In this document: positions 51,945-60,890 of the stretch, in pieces
How positions within the stretch are numbered: the first letter of the stretch is position 1
How the letters are laid out: the number at the start of each line of letters is the position of its first letter
Assembly (NCBI RefSeq): GCF_014042165.1
Contig: NZ_JACDZE010000002.1
Span: 62,001-126,000, forward strand
Reading direction: 5' to 3'
Length of the DNA: 64,000 nt
Origin: Moheibacter lacus
GTDB lineage: Bacteria; Bacteroidota; Bacteroidia; Flavobacteriales; Weeksellaceae
Made by a program: the position numbers and the translations under genes
Notes under the pieces: model-generated
Seen by the model: only the letters and a program-made list of their open reading frames with translations
What the model was told of the DNA's origin: nothing
The model's database searches: none

Positions 51945-52859
51945 ATGTCACAAGAAAATTACAAATCACTCGACGACATCGTATTTGAGAAGCGATTCAA
52001 AGACTACGGTGCTTATGACCTGCGGATGGGCGAACGTTCCAATCTAATGAAAGCCTTATTAATCGGTATTGCCATCATCGGACTTGCAACTGCAGGTATC
52101 GTTTTTTACAATGTCGTGTTAAAAAAGGAAGACAAAGTGGAAACCGTTGTCGATATCAATTTGATTGATGTAGAACAACCGGAAGAAATCATTGAAGACA
52201 AACCTGAAGAGCCGGAACCGGAACCAGAACCGGAGCCGGAACCAGAAGTTGCACAAGTACGTGTGGTGATTCCTGAGCCAAAAGAAAATGTGGTGAAAGA
52301 AGAACCTATCGTTAAAGTGGAAGAAATGGAAAACAAACTCATCGGTTTGAAAAATGTTGAAGGAGAAGAAACCACTTCTTCAAAAGGTAAATCGGAGCCT
52401 GAAAAACCAAAAGGAACCGGAGGTGAAGGTAAAAAACCTGCACCAGTTGGGAACTTTACAGCACGTCAAGTATCTGAAATGGCTATTTTCCCTGGTTGTG
52501 AAAAATACAAAGGAAATAAAAACGAATTGCAAAAATGTTTGGCAAAAGAGTTGAGCTCTGAGTTGACAGATCAGTTAAATGATTTCTCTGAAACGATGGC
52601 AGATCGTGGTGAATCATTGGCTGTATCGAAACTTCAATTCGTAATCGACAAATCAGGAAAAATTATCCAAGTTCAAGCCCTCCAAGCCGGAGGTGGCGGA
52701 ATCAATGTAGAATTGGGTAAAGAGTCTGAAAAGGCGCTTCAACGTATCGCTACTCGTTTGGCAAGCCGTGGTAAAAACATCCAACCTGCAAAATTGGAAG
52801 ATGGTTCATCTGTAAATCTAGTATTTCAGTTACCTGTAAGATTCCAAATTCAGAATTAA
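51945..52859 (+). CDS. tonB: TonB family energy-transducing protein
   Basis: A 304-residue protein with a short cytoplasmic N-terminus, one membrane helix (LLIGIAIIGLATAGIVFYNVV, about 36-56), a Glu-Pro repeat stretch (EPEPEPEPEPEPE, about 88-102) that spans the periplasm, and a C-terminal domain with AIFPGCEKYKGNKNELQKCLAKELS (two Cys that could pair) and LVFQLPVRFQIQN. This C-terminal fold contacts TonB boxes of outer-membrane receptors. It ends the operon and is followed by a terminator. Confidence 0.9.
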   Translation: MSQENYKSLDDIVFEKRFKDYGAYDLRMGERSNLMKALLIGIAIIGLATAGIVFYNVVLKKEDKVETVVDINLIDVEQPEEIIEDKPEEPEPEPEPEPEPEVAQVRVVIPEPKENVVKEEPIVKVEEMENKLIGLKNVEGEETTSSKGKSEPEKPKGTGGEGKKPAPVGNFTARQVSEMAIFPGCEKYKGNKNELQKCLAKELSSELTDQLNDFSETMADRGESLAVSKLQFVIDKSGKIIQVQALQAGGGGINVELGKESEKALQRIATRLASRGKNIQPAKLEDGSSVNLVFQLPVRFQIQN

Positions 52860-52880
52860 TACGGAATACCCTAAAATAGA

Positions 52881-52908
52881 AAGAGAGCTTCACGGCTCTC
52901 TTTTTTTT
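52881..52908 (+). terminator. Terminator of the exbB-tonB operon
   Basis: Eight-base arms AAGAGAGC (52881-52888) and GCTCTCTT (52895-52902) followed by eight T, 21 bases after the tonB stop. Confidence 0.85.
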
Positions 52909-52931
52909 GCATTTTGTTTTCCTAATTGACA

Positions 52932-52972
52932 TAAAAAAAAGCGAAAACATCTTAAAGACAATTTCGCTTTTT
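52932..52972 (-). terminator. Terminator after tRNA-Lys copy 1
   Basis: Arms AAAAAGCGAAA (52936-52946) and TTTCGCTTTTT (52962-52972) with a T run on the minus strand directly after the tRNA 3' end. Confidence 0.75.
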
Positions 52973-52973
52973 G

Positions 52974-53046
52974 TGACCCGGCTGGGGCTCGAACCCAGGA
53001 CCCCAACATTAAAAGTGTTGTGCTCTACCAACTGAGCTACCGAGTC
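52974..53046 (-). tRNA. tRNA-Lys (anticodon TTT), copy 1
   Basis: A class I tRNA on the minus strand: acceptor GACTCGG/CCGGGTC, D arm GCTCAGTTGGTAGAGC, anticodon stem CAACA/TGTTG with loop CTTTTAA (anticodon TTT), T arm CTGGGTTCGAGCCCCAG. Discriminator A, no encoded CCA. Identical to copy 2. Confidence 0.96.
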
Positions 53047-53072
53047 CTATCCATTTTAAATCGATATAACTC

Positions 53073-53100
53073 AAAAAAAAAGCGAAACATTTATTTCGCT
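53073..53100 (-). terminator. Hairpin between the two tRNA-Lys genes
   Basis: AGCGAAA (53081-53087) and TTTCGCT (53094-53100) form a stem followed on the minus strand by a long T run. It resembles the terminator of copy 1, so the tRNA was duplicated together with its downstream hairpin. Confidence 0.7.
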
Positions 53101-53105
53101 ATAAG

Positions 53106-53178
53106 TGACCCGGCTGGGGCTCGAACCCAGGACCCCAACATTAAAAGTGTTGTGCTCTACCAACTGAGCTACCGAGTC
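53106..53178 (-). tRNA. tRNA-Lys (anticodon TTT), copy 2
   Basis: Identical base for base to the copy at 52974-53046, with the same fold and anticodon TTT. It is the promoter-proximal copy on the minus strand. Confidence 0.96.
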
Positions 53179-53182
53179 ATTT

Positions 53183-53207
53183 GTTACCGCATTGTTCTAA
53201 CGGTAAC
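53183..53207 (-). promoter_or_regulatory. Hairpin in the tRNA-Lys leader
   Basis: Seven-base arms GTTACCG (53183-53189) and CGGTAAC (53201-53207) lie in the transcribed leader between the promoter and tRNA-Lys copy 2. It could guide processing of the precursor. Confidence 0.4.
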
Positions 53208-53213
53208 GGGGTG

Positions 53214-53243
53214 CAAATATAGAAATAAGAATTAAATTCCAAA
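53214..53243 (-). promoter_or_regulatory. Promoter of the tRNA-Lys pair
   Basis: TTTG (53240-53243), an 18-base spacer and TATATTTG (53214-53221) on the minus strand. No equally good promoter exists between the two tRNAs. Confidence 0.65.
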
Positions 53244-53428
53244 ACCCTTTTCAAACTTTTTTTAAGAATATTTCTCAGTACATTTTTAACGATTTGATTC
53301 TAAGTTTTTTCGGACATTTGTACGAATTAAGTATTTATGAAATGAGCCATAACATTTTAGTTGATACCAACCGAAATGTTTAATGGCGAATTACATCTGA
53401 CAAATAAAAAACAAATAAAAATAAACAG

Positions 53429-53956
53429 ATGAAAATTTCTTTGTTAGGCTATATGGGAAGCGGTAAATCTACGATTGGTAAAGAATTGGCTTCCAAATTA
53501 AATCTGAAATTCATCGACCTAGATAAATTCATTTCTTCCAAACATCAAAAATCCATTCCTGAAATATTTGCTACTGATGGAGAAATCAAATTCAGAAAGT
53601 ATGAACGCGAAGCCTTAATTGAAATCTTAGAAGCAGAAGAAAACTTCATCTTATCATTGGGTGGCGGAACGCCGGCTTATTATGACAATATGGATTTAAT
53701 CAACCAAGCCACACATTCTATTTATTTAAGATTGACACCAAAAGAATTGATCGAACGCCTTCGACCTGAAAAATCATCTCGTCCGCTCATAGCACATCTT
53801 TCTGACGAAGAATTCCCCGAATTCATCGCCAAACACCTCTTTGAAAGAAGAAATTTTTATGAAAATGCAAAATCAATCCTTGCGGTTCAAGAAAAATCAG
53901 TGAAAAAAATCATAGAGGAAATCATTCTAAACCTTCCTCATCCTCACCGGATATGA
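53429..53956 (+). CDS. aroK: Shikimate kinase
   Basis: A 175-residue cytoplasmic P-loop kinase that phosphorylates shikimate in aromatic amino acid synthesis. It has the Walker A GYMGSGKST (residues 7-15), the shikimate-binding DLDKFI, FRKYEREAL (the R-x-x-E-x-x motif), LGGGTPAYYDN (the GGG motif), and the lid RPEKSSRPLIA. Length is typical. Its last 35 bases overlap the convergent S4-domain gene. Confidence 0.95.
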   Translation: MKISLLGYMGSGKSTIGKELASKLNLKFIDLDKFISSKHQKSIPEIFATDGEIKFRKYEREALIEILEAEENFILSLGGGTPAYYDNMDLINQATHSIYLRLTPKELIERLRPEKSSRPLIAHLSDEEFPEFIAKHLFERRNFYENAKSILAVQEKSVKKIIEEIILNLPHPHRI

Positions 53957-54308
53957 AATCATCTAGATCCCGTCTGTCTTTTTTGGTAGGTCTCCCCTCG
54001 CCTTTTTCTCTATAATAATCTTGATCCAACTTTCTCATTTCCAATTTATCCCACTCCTCTTTTGGGGTTTTATCGATGATATGTAATGAAACCAATTTGG
54101 CAGCCATTCGGCTTTTGGGGATTTGGATCACTTCGAATTGATAATCGATTTGATCTTTTCTTACCGTAATTCTATCAGAAGGAATTACTTCACGAGATGA
54201 TTTAGCAACGTCTCCATTCACTTTTACCCGATTTTTTTTGACAGCCTCCGCCGCCATACTACGGGTTTTGAAATACCGGACACACCAAAGGAATTTATCT
54301 AAACGCAT
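53922..54308 (-). CDS. S4 domain RNA-binding protein (Hsp15-like)
   Basis: A 128-residue protein. The start is placed at ATG 54306-54308 (MRLDKFLWCVRYFKTRSMAAE), the typical beginning of the family; the longer frame would add 45 residues with no resemblance. The S4 RNA-binding fold covers residues 1-60, followed by a Lys/Asp/Glu-rich tail ending FISGEDEEGLE. Hsp15 of E. coli binds 50S subunits carrying nascent chains; this is a likely relative. The gene is convergent and overlapping with aroK and divergent from the FKBP-like lipoprotein gene. Confidence 0.88.
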   Translation of the reverse strand: MRLDKFLWCVRYFKTRSMAAEAVKKNRVKVNGDVAKSSREVIPSDRITVRKDQIDYQFEVIQIPKSRMAAKLVSLHIIDKTPKEEWDKLEMRKLDQDYYREKGEGRPTKKDRRDLDDFISGEDEEGLE

Positions 54309-54366
54309 TGTTAAATTTATTTTAAGGAACTTAATTTTTGTAAATTCGCAACCAAATAACAAAGTT

Positions 54367-55098
54367 ATGATGAAAAAATGGGGAATTTGTCTTCTGGCAG
54401 CAGGTTTGTTTTTAACAGCTTGTAGCAGTGATGATGATAACAATGAAGTTTCACAAGAAGATCAAAACCAAGTGGACGATGAAGCCATCGTGAATTATTT
54501 AGAAGATCATTATTTTGAGCCGGAACGCGGATTGATCAGAAAATATGATGATGAAGATGAAGCTGATGATGCTTATCCAAATCTGAAATCGATGGGTGTT
54601 AAGCTCAATTCAGGTGTTTGGGTGATCAAACGTCCTGGAGTAACAGCAGAAGGACCGTCTATCACTTCCAATACCCAAGATAGCATACAGATTTCTTATG
54701 ATTCTAATCGATTTATTGCAAGTCGGGATAATGTAACAGAAGGTTCAGAATTATATGGGTCAGTTGGCACCTATTATAATACCATCAATTCAACTGGTGT
54801 AGCAGCTTGGGATCCTATTTTTTATTACACTGAAATTACAGAAGATTTGGCTGACAACGACATCAATCTCGATCATTTTGTGATTGAAGGATTTGTAGAA
54901 GGCCTTAAAGAATTCAATTCCACTCAAACCTCTGGAGATGATTTGTACAATTTCCAGGGTGCAATCATCGTTCCTTCCAGAGCTGCTTACGGTCGTGATT
55001 TTGTCTATACCGGAGGACAATTGAGAAATGATGTTTATAGAAATACAAGTTTCATTTTCAATTTTGAATTACATCAATTTTTGCCAAGAAATAATTAA
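54367..55098 (+). CDS. FKBP-type peptidyl-prolyl isomerase-like lipoprotein
   Basis: A 243-residue lipoprotein; the start is taken at the first of two adjacent ATGs (54367), which opens with MMKKWGICLLAAGLFLTACSS, a signal peptide with lipobox Cys. An acidic Asp/Glu-rich stretch follows. The C-terminal half has FKBP-type elements, IEGFVEGLKEFNS and QGAIIVPSRAAYGRDF, and a terminal strand FIFNFELHQF. It may assist folding of periplasmic or outer-membrane proteins. A terminator follows the stop. Confidence 0.72.
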   Translation: MMKKWGICLLAAGLFLTACSSDDDNNEVSQEDQNQVDDEAIVNYLEDHYFEPERGLIRKYDDEDEADDAYPNLKSMGVKLNSGVWVIKRPGVTAEGPSITSNTQDSIQISYDSNRFIASRDNVTEGSELYGSVGTYYNTINSTGVAAWDPIFYYTEITEDLADNDINLDHFVIEGFVEGLKEFNSTQTSGDDLYNFQGAIIVPSRAAYGRDFVYTGGQLRNDVYRNTSFIFNFELHQFLPRNN

Positions 55099-55117
55099 AA
55101 TCATTATTTAAAATACC

Positions 55118-55150
55118 AAGGTGCAAAGGATTTCTTTTGCACCTTTTTTT
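55118..55150 (+). terminator. Terminator after the FKBP-like gene
   Basis: Perfect ten-base arms AAGGTGCAAA (55118-55127) and TTTGCACCTT (55136-55145) followed by T. The second arm also supplies the TTTG of the next promoter. Confidence 0.85.
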
Positions 55151-55164
55151 ATTTTATAAATTTG
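55136..55164 (+). promoter_or_regulatory. Promoter of tilS-dsbD, overlapping the terminator
   Basis: TTTG (55136-55139), a 17-base spacer and TAAATTTG (55157-55164), eight bases before the tilS ATG. The -33 element is inside the stem of the preceding terminator. Confidence 0.6.
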
Positions 55165-55172
55165 TGGTGCGC

Positions 55173-56462
55173 ATGAAACTATTTCTTTCACCCAATTCAT
55201 TAAAATTGAATTTAAATCCAAACGCCAAACTGCTGGTTGCCGTCAGTGGCGGTGTGGACAGCATGGTTTTATGTGATTTATTGGTGAAATCCAAAATTGA
55301 TTTTGCCATTGCACATTGTAATTTCCAATTGAGAGGAAAGGATTCAGACGAAGATGAAAATTTTGTGGTGAATTATTGTGAAGAAAATCAAATTGAATTC
55401 TTTTCTAAAAAATTCGAAGTAAAAAATCACAAAAATTCAGGGAATTTTTCTACACAGATGGCTGCAAGAGAACTGCGTTATACTTGGTTTGAAGAAATCA
55501 TGAAAGAACAAAACTTTGATTATTTGGTTACTGCACATCATCTGAACGATGCATTGGAAACTTTTTTGATCAATCTTTCTAGAGGCACCGGAATAAAAGG
55601 TTTGACGGGAATTCAGGAAAACGCCCAAATTTTACGACCACTCCTTCCCTTTTCCAAAGCCGAAATTTTAAATTATGCTGATGAAAATCAATTGAAATGG
55701 CGGGAAGACAGCTCAAATGCTTCAACAGATTATGTCCGAAATAAAATTCGTCACAAAATCTTTCCCGAACTCAAAGAAATTCATCCCGAATTTTTAAACA
55801 ATTTCTCTCAATCCATTCAATTTCTAAAAGAAGAAAATCAATTGATTTCCAATCATTTGGAAGAAATTAAATCGAGAATTTTCGAGGAAGAAAAAGAGTC
55901 AATTCAAATTTCGATTGATAAAATAAAAAAACTCAACCCAATCGAAACTTATTTGCATCATTTGTTTTCTGAATTTGGATTTAAATCAACAAACGAAATC
56001 CTTAAAATCTTGCAATCTGAAAACGGAGAAATTCGCTCGAAAACACATCGATTGATCCGCAACAGAAATGAAATCATCTTAACGAAAATCAAATTGGAAA
56101 AATTTGAGCAGGAAATAGAATTAAATGAATTTGAAATCCTCGAAAAACCTTTATATTTGAGGTTTTTGAAATCGGAGGAAAGAAATTTAAAGGCAGATGA
56201 AACACTGGATTATGATAAAATTAAATTTCCACTCCGACTCAGAAAAATGAAAATTGGAGATATTTTTTATCCTTTTGGGATGAAAGGTTCAAAGAAATTG
56301 AGCAAATATTTCAAAGATGAAAAGTATTCGAAAATAGAAAAAGAAAATGCTTGGTTGTTGGTAGATGATGATGATAGAATTGTTTATGTTGTAGGAAAAC
56401 GCATTGACGACCGATTTAAAATAACAAAACACACACACAAATACTTAAATATTTTTTTATGA
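55173..56462 (+). CDS. tilS: tRNA(Ile)-lysidine synthase
   Basis: A 429-residue enzyme that converts C34 of tRNA-Ile(CAU) to lysidine so that it reads AUA. The start is ATG 55173 (MKLFLSPNSLKL); an upstream in-frame start would lie within the terminator. The ATP-pyrophosphatase motif SGGVDS (25-30), HHLNDALETFLINLSRGTGIKGL and the central TilS domain with RHKIFPEL are present. The stop overlaps the dsbD ATG by four bases (ATGA). Confidence 0.93.
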   Translation: MKLFLSPNSLKLNLNPNAKLLVAVSGGVDSMVLCDLLVKSKIDFAIAHCNFQLRGKDSDEDENFVVNYCEENQIEFFSKKFEVKNHKNSGNFSTQMAARELRYTWFEEIMKEQNFDYLVTAHHLNDALETFLINLSRGTGIKGLTGIQENAQILRPLLPFSKAEILNYADENQLKWREDSSNASTDYVRNKIRHKIFPELKEIHPEFLNNFSQSIQFLKEENQLISNHLEEIKSRIFEEEKESIQISIDKIKKLNPIETYLHHLFSEFGFKSTNEILKILQSENGEIRSKTHRLIRNRNEIILTKIKLEKFEQEIELNEFEILEKPLYLRFLKSEERNLKADETLDYDKIKFPLRLRKMKIGDIFYPFGMKGSKKLSKYFKDEKYSKIEKENAWLLVDDDDRIVYVVGKRIDDRFKITKHTHKYLNIFL

Positions 56463-58558
56463 AAAAAAGGACTTTATTTTTTCTCTTATTTCTTCCTTTT
56501 TTGGTCAATGCACAGATTTTAACGCCTGTCAAATGGTCGACAGAAACCAAAGATTTAGGAAATGATGAGTATGAAATTTCTTTGCATGCAAAGATTGACA
56601 AAGGTTGGCACATGTATTCGCAGAAACATCCCGGTGATGGAATCGGGGTTCCGGCGACGATTACTTTTGAATCCAATCCCAATGTTGAATTAAAAGGAGA
56701 GGTTTCAGAAAGCGGAAAATTATTGGACAAATACAGCGAACTTTTCCAACAACAAGAAAAATATTACGAAAACAAAGTTACCTTCAAACAAAAAGTCAAA
56801 CTTAAAAACCCAAAAGAAACGACTGTAAAATTCAGTGCGGAAACCCAGGTTTGTGATGCCGAAAAATGTTTACCGCCTGATTGGCTAGACTTTTCGGTAA
56901 AAATCACCCCGAAAAAGGAAGAGGTTGTAGAAGAAAAAACCGAGGAAATTGAAGAAAAATCTGAAGAAATTGCTGTTACTTCAACAGAAAATAACGTTAT
57001 AGATTCCACTCAATTAACTCAAAATGAATTGAATGAAACATCTGATTCTACTTCAATTCAAAATCAAACTGCCGTAGAAACCGGAGATACAAAGCCTGAA
57101 AAAGATAAAGAAGCAGAAAAAGGACTTTGGGATATTTTTCTGTTAGGCGTCGGTGGCGGACTTTTGGCATTGGTGATGCCATGTATCTTCCCGATGATTC
57201 CACTTACCGTAAGTTTATTTACCAAACAAAGTAAATCGCGAAGCGAAGGAATCACAAAAGCATTAACGTATGGTCTATCCATTGTCGTGATTTTTGTCGC
57301 TTTGGCTTGTTTGGCAACTTTGATATTTGGAGCTTCTGCTTTGAATGAATTTTCCACCAATCCATGGGTAAACATCGCTTTCTTTTTGATTTTCATCTTT
57401 TTTGCGATTTCCTTTTTTGGTGCATTCGAAATCGCATTACCGGCGAGTTGGGCTAATTATACGGACAAACAAGCGGACAAAGGCGGATACATCGGTATCT
57501 TTTTCATGGCATTTACGTTGGTGATCATTTCATTCTCTTGTACTTTACCGATCATCGGGAGTTTAGCTACACAAGCTTCTACAACCGGAAATTATTATGC
57601 ATTGATCGTAGGTTCTTTAGGATTCTCTGTCACCTTGGCGATTCCTTTTGTATTGTTTGCGATTTTCCCAAGTTGGATCAATTCATTGCCGCGATCCGGC
57701 GGATGGATGAATACCGTAAAAGTGACTTTAGGTTTTATCGAATTGGCATTTGCCTTTAAATTCTTATCCAACGCCGATTTGGTTTGGCAAGCACATTGGT
57801 TGGAAAGAGAAGTGTTCTTGGCTATTTGGATTGCGATTTTTGGATTGATGGGCTTGTATTTGTTGGGCAAATTCCGATTGAAATTGGACGCACCGGAAGA
57901 TAGAATCGGTATCCCGAGATTGTTTTTTGCGATTTTGACTTTCACTTTTGTGATTTATATGATCCCGGGGCTTTGGGGCGCTCCTGTCAATATATTAAGT
58001 GGATTAACACCTCCTATCCAATATGCAGAATCTCCAAACGGTGTTGGTCGTGCGGCTGTTGCAGTTGGTGGCGGTGAAGCTGCCGGAGAATTGTTACCAG
58101 GACAAAAATACGGACCGCATCAGATACCTGCATTTTTGGACATGGCTGATGCGATTGAGCATTCAAAAAAAGTGAACAAACCGATCATGATTGACTTTAC
58201 CGGTCATGCTTGCGCCAATTGCCGTAAAGTAGAAGAACGCGTTTGGTCCGATCCTAAAGTGAAAAATATGTTGTTAAACGATGTGGTTTTGGTTTCGCTT
58301 TATGTGGATGAACGCACCGAATTGCCAAAAGAAGAACAAGTTTATTCAGAAGCTTTGGGTCGAAACTTAAAAACGGTTGGAAACAAATGGACGGCATTTG
58401 AAATCGAAAAATACAATAACAACGCACAACCTTATTATATCATCGTTGATGAAAATCTAAACAATTATAACGAACCGCTTGGTGCGCTTTATGATGTAGA
58501 CGAATACGTCAAATGGATGAAACAGGGTATCGATGGATATAATGCGAAGAAGAATTAA
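56459..58558 (+). CDS. dsbD: Thiol:disulfide interchange protein DsbD
   Basis: A 699-residue inner-membrane protein that carries reducing power to the periplasm. Residues 1-20 are a signal peptide; the N-terminal domain has QVCDAEKCLPPDWLDF with two Cys; an acidic linker follows. The membrane core (about 225-510) has the conserved Cys-Pro helices VMPCIFPMIPLTVSLF and SFSCTLPIIGSLA. The C-terminal thioredoxin-like domain has C585-A-N-C588 (HACANCRKVEERVW). All three redox pairs are present. It is translationally coupled to tilS. Confidence 0.94.
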   Translation: MKKRTLFFLLFLPFLVNAQILTPVKWSTETKDLGNDEYEISLHAKIDKGWHMYSQKHPGDGIGVPATITFESNPNVELKGEVSESGKLLDKYSELFQQQEKYYENKVTFKQKVKLKNPKETTVKFSAETQVCDAEKCLPPDWLDFSVKITPKKEEVVEEKTEEIEEKSEEIAVTSTENNVIDSTQLTQNELNETSDSTSIQNQTAVETGDTKPEKDKEAEKGLWDIFLLGVGGGLLALVMPCIFPMIPLTVSLFTKQSKSRSEGITKALTYGLSIVVIFVALACLATLIFGASALNEFSTNPWVNIAFFLIFIFFAISFFGAFEIALPASWANYTDKQADKGGYIGIFFMAFTLVIISFSCTLPIIGSLATQASTTGNYYALIVGSLGFSVTLAIPFVLFAIFPSWINSLPRSGGWMNTVKVTLGFIELAFAFKFLSNADLVWQAHWLEREVFLAIWIAIFGLMGLYLLGKFRLKLDAPEDRIGIPRLFFAILTFTFVIYMIPGLWGAPVNILSGLTPPIQYAESPNGVGRAAVAVGGGEAAGELLPGQKYGPHQIPAFLDMADAIEHSKKVNKPIMIDFTGHACANCRKVEERVWSDPKVKNMLLNDVVLVSLYVDERTELPKEEQVYSEALGRNLKTVGNKWTAFEIEKYNNNAQPYYIIVDENLNNYNEPLGALYDVDEYVKWMKQGIDGYNAKKN

Positions 58559-58574
58559 AACAATTCAATTTTAA

Positions 58575-58613
58575 TCATAAATAACCGGTATCCCAGATAT
58601 CGGTTATTTATTT
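58575..58613. terminator. Shared convergent terminator of dsbD and the GH92 gene
   Basis: Arms AAATAACCG (58579-58587) and CGGTTATTT (58601-58609), followed by T on the plus strand and preceded by A on the minus strand, so it can work in both directions. It covers the GH92 stop codon. Confidence 0.65.
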
Positions 58614-60886
58614 TGTTTGTCGCTCATGTAAAATACCAATTCTCCACCTTTCACCAAATCCGAATGTTTCAATGTGAAGTCTTTGATTTCTTTTCCGTTT
58701 AATTCAACTTTTTGAACAAAAACATTTCTTGATGAGTTATTTATAGATTTGATTTTTAATTTTTTACCATTTTCTAATTGAACAATCGCTTCATCAATCA
58801 AAGGACTTCCAATTGCATAATTTTCACTTCCCGGTGCCACTGGATAAAAGCCCAAAGCAGAGAAAATATACCATGCGCTCATCTGTCCACAATCATCATT
58901 TCCACCCAATCCGTCCGGCGTAGGCTTGTATTGCATTTCCAAAATATGCCGAACCGTTTCTTGTGTTTTCCAAGGTTCCGATGACCAATTGTACAAATAA
59001 GCTACATGATGCGCCGGTTCATTTCCATGCACATATCCGCCGAGAATTCCTTCCCGCGAAATATCTTCCGTATGCGCAAAAAATTCATCAGGTAAATGCA
59101 TCGTAAACAAGGTGTTGAGTTTATCGGTAAACTTCTTTTTTCCGCCCATCGCCTTAACCAATCCTTCCGGATCATGCGGAACAAAAAAGCTGTAATTCCA
59201 ACTATTCCCTTCTATAAAGCCCATACCATGCGTTTCTTGACTATCGAAATTTTCACGAAATGTTCCATCGGCCAATTTTGGGCGCATCATCCCGATGCTT
59301 GGGTCGAAATTATTTTTCCAATTCTCCGAACGTTTGATAAATGTTTCATAAACATCCATTCGACCTAATGTTTTGGCAGCCTGCACAATTGCCCAATCAT
59401 CGTATGCATATTCGAGTGTATTGGAAACCGAAGTTCCGTTTTTCTCATCCGGAATATATCCCAAATCAATATAATCACCGATTCCTTCATAAAACCGTTT
59501 GTTGGCGGTTTCGACGCAAGCATCCAAAGCCGCATTTTCATCGCCGTCATAAATTCCTTTTACGATAGCATCTGCCACTACCGAAACGCTATGGTAACCG
59601 CTCATGCACCAATTATCGTTGGCATAATGCGACCAAATCGGCAACATTTTCAACGAAATTTGCTCATAATGTTTCATCATGGATTTCACCATATCGTTAT
59701 TTCGGGAAGGTTGAACAAGGTTGAAAAACGGATGCAGCGCCCTGTACGTATCCCAAATCGAGAAGGTCGTATAATTCGTAAAACCATCGGCAATATGGAT
59801 TTCTTGATCCAAACCTTTGTATTGCCCGTTTACATCCATATAAACCGTCGGACTCAAAAACGTATGATAAATCGCTGTATAAAAATTGATTTTATCGTTT
59901 TCCGAAGCTTTTATTTGAATTTTATTTAATTCTTGATTCCAACTTTTTTGCGTTTGATTTTTTATCGCTTCGAAATCCCAACCGGGTGTTTCTACCAATA
60001 AATTCTCCATCGCATTGGATTGACTTACAGGTGATAACGCAAATTTCACCATGATCTCCTCGCCTTCTTCTGTATCATAATCAAAATGCATTCTGATTTT
60101 TTGTCCGGCGATTTCGGGGAAATTTTCATTTTGGTTAAACTTTCGCCAAAATCCTTTGTAGACCTGATTAGTATCAAAATCCTTTCGGCCGTAACTTTTA
60201 AAAGATTTGGAAAACGTCATCGCAAAATAAACCGTTCGGGTTCTCGCCCAACCATTGGTTTGTCTGTAACCTGTCAATGTGGAATCATTGACTACCCGTA
60301 CATACGTCCAAACCGTTTTATCGTCATAATTGTAAATCCCCGACATCAAATCCAGAATGATATGGGATTCGGCCGATTTTGGAAACGTATATTTATGAAC
60401 ACCGACCCGAGTTGTTGCCGTAAGTTCAGCTTTGATGTTGTAATCTTTTAATTGAACTTGATAATAACCCGGCGCTGCTGATTCTTCATCGTGTGAAAAA
60501 CGTGAACGAAAACCTGTTTCAGGATGTTGAGCCGTTCCGGGATTCATTTTCAACTTTCCAACCGTCGGCATCACCAAAAAATCACCCAAATCGGAATGTC
60601 CTGTTCCGCTGAAATGCGTATGACTAAATCCTACGATCGTTTCGTCTTCGTAACGGTATCCGGCGCAATATTTATAGACATCTTTATTGTATTTCCCGTT
60701 CAATTCATAGGAAATCGTATCGGTGTCAGGGCTGAGTTGAACTGCTCCAAAAGGCGCTGTAGCACCGGGATAGGTATGTCCCATTTTTTCAGTTCCGATG
60801 AAAGGATTGACATATTTCAAAAGGTTTTCTTGGGAAAATCCAATTAGCGAAACAAGAAAGAAACAGGGAATCAAAAATTTTTGCAT
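58604..60886 (-). CDS. GH92 family glycoside hydrolase (alpha-mannosidase type)
   Basis: A 760-residue secreted protein (signal peptide in the first 20 residues). GH92 features: YVNPFIGTEKMGHTYPGATAPFGAVQLSPDTD, FSHTHFSGTGHSDLGDFLVMP, and the C-terminal catalytic domain with EGNSWNYSFFVPHDPEGLV, GNEPAHHVAYLYNW and GLGGNDDCGQMSAWYIFSALGFYPV. The family uses Ca2+ and exo-acting alpha-mannosidase chemistry; activity on N-glycan-type mannans is inferred. No SusC/D pair lies nearby. A TAGATTTG box sits four bases from the ATG. Confidence 0.93.
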   Translation of the reverse strand: MQKFLIPCFFLVSLIGFSQENLLKYVNPFIGTEKMGHTYPGATAPFGAVQLSPDTDTISYELNGKYNKDVYKYCAGYRYEDETIVGFSHTHFSGTGHSDLGDFLVMPTVGKLKMNPGTAQHPETGFRSRFSHDEESAAPGYYQVQLKDYNIKAELTATTRVGVHKYTFPKSAESHIILDLMSGIYNYDDKTVWTYVRVVNDSTLTGYRQTNGWARTRTVYFAMTFSKSFKSYGRKDFDTNQVYKGFWRKFNQNENFPEIAGQKIRMHFDYDTEEGEEIMVKFALSPVSQSNAMENLLVETPGWDFEAIKNQTQKSWNQELNKIQIKASENDKINFYTAIYHTFLSPTVYMDVNGQYKGLDQEIHIADGFTNYTTFSIWDTYRALHPFFNLVQPSRNNDMVKSMMKHYEQISLKMLPIWSHYANDNWCMSGYHSVSVVADAIVKGIYDGDENAALDACVETANKRFYEGIGDYIDLGYIPDEKNGTSVSNTLEYAYDDWAIVQAAKTLGRMDVYETFIKRSENWKNNFDPSIGMMRPKLADGTFRENFDSQETHGMGFIEGNSWNYSFFVPHDPEGLVKAMGGKKKFTDKLNTLFTMHLPDEFFAHTEDISREGILGGYVHGNEPAHHVAYLYNWSSEPWKTQETVRHILEMQYKPTPDGLGGNDDCGQMSAWYIFSALGFYPVAPGSENYAIGSPLIDEAIVQLENGKKLKIKSINNSSRNVFVQKVELNGKEIKDFTLKHSDLVKGGELVFYMSDKQNK

Positions 60887-60890
60887 ACCT

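Noticed and set aside
52200-52250. Glu-Pro repeat DNA as a slippage or CRISPR-like array
   Set aside because: It is the ordinary periplasm-spanning Glu-Pro stretch of a TonB protein, with imperfect 6-base units and no spacers.
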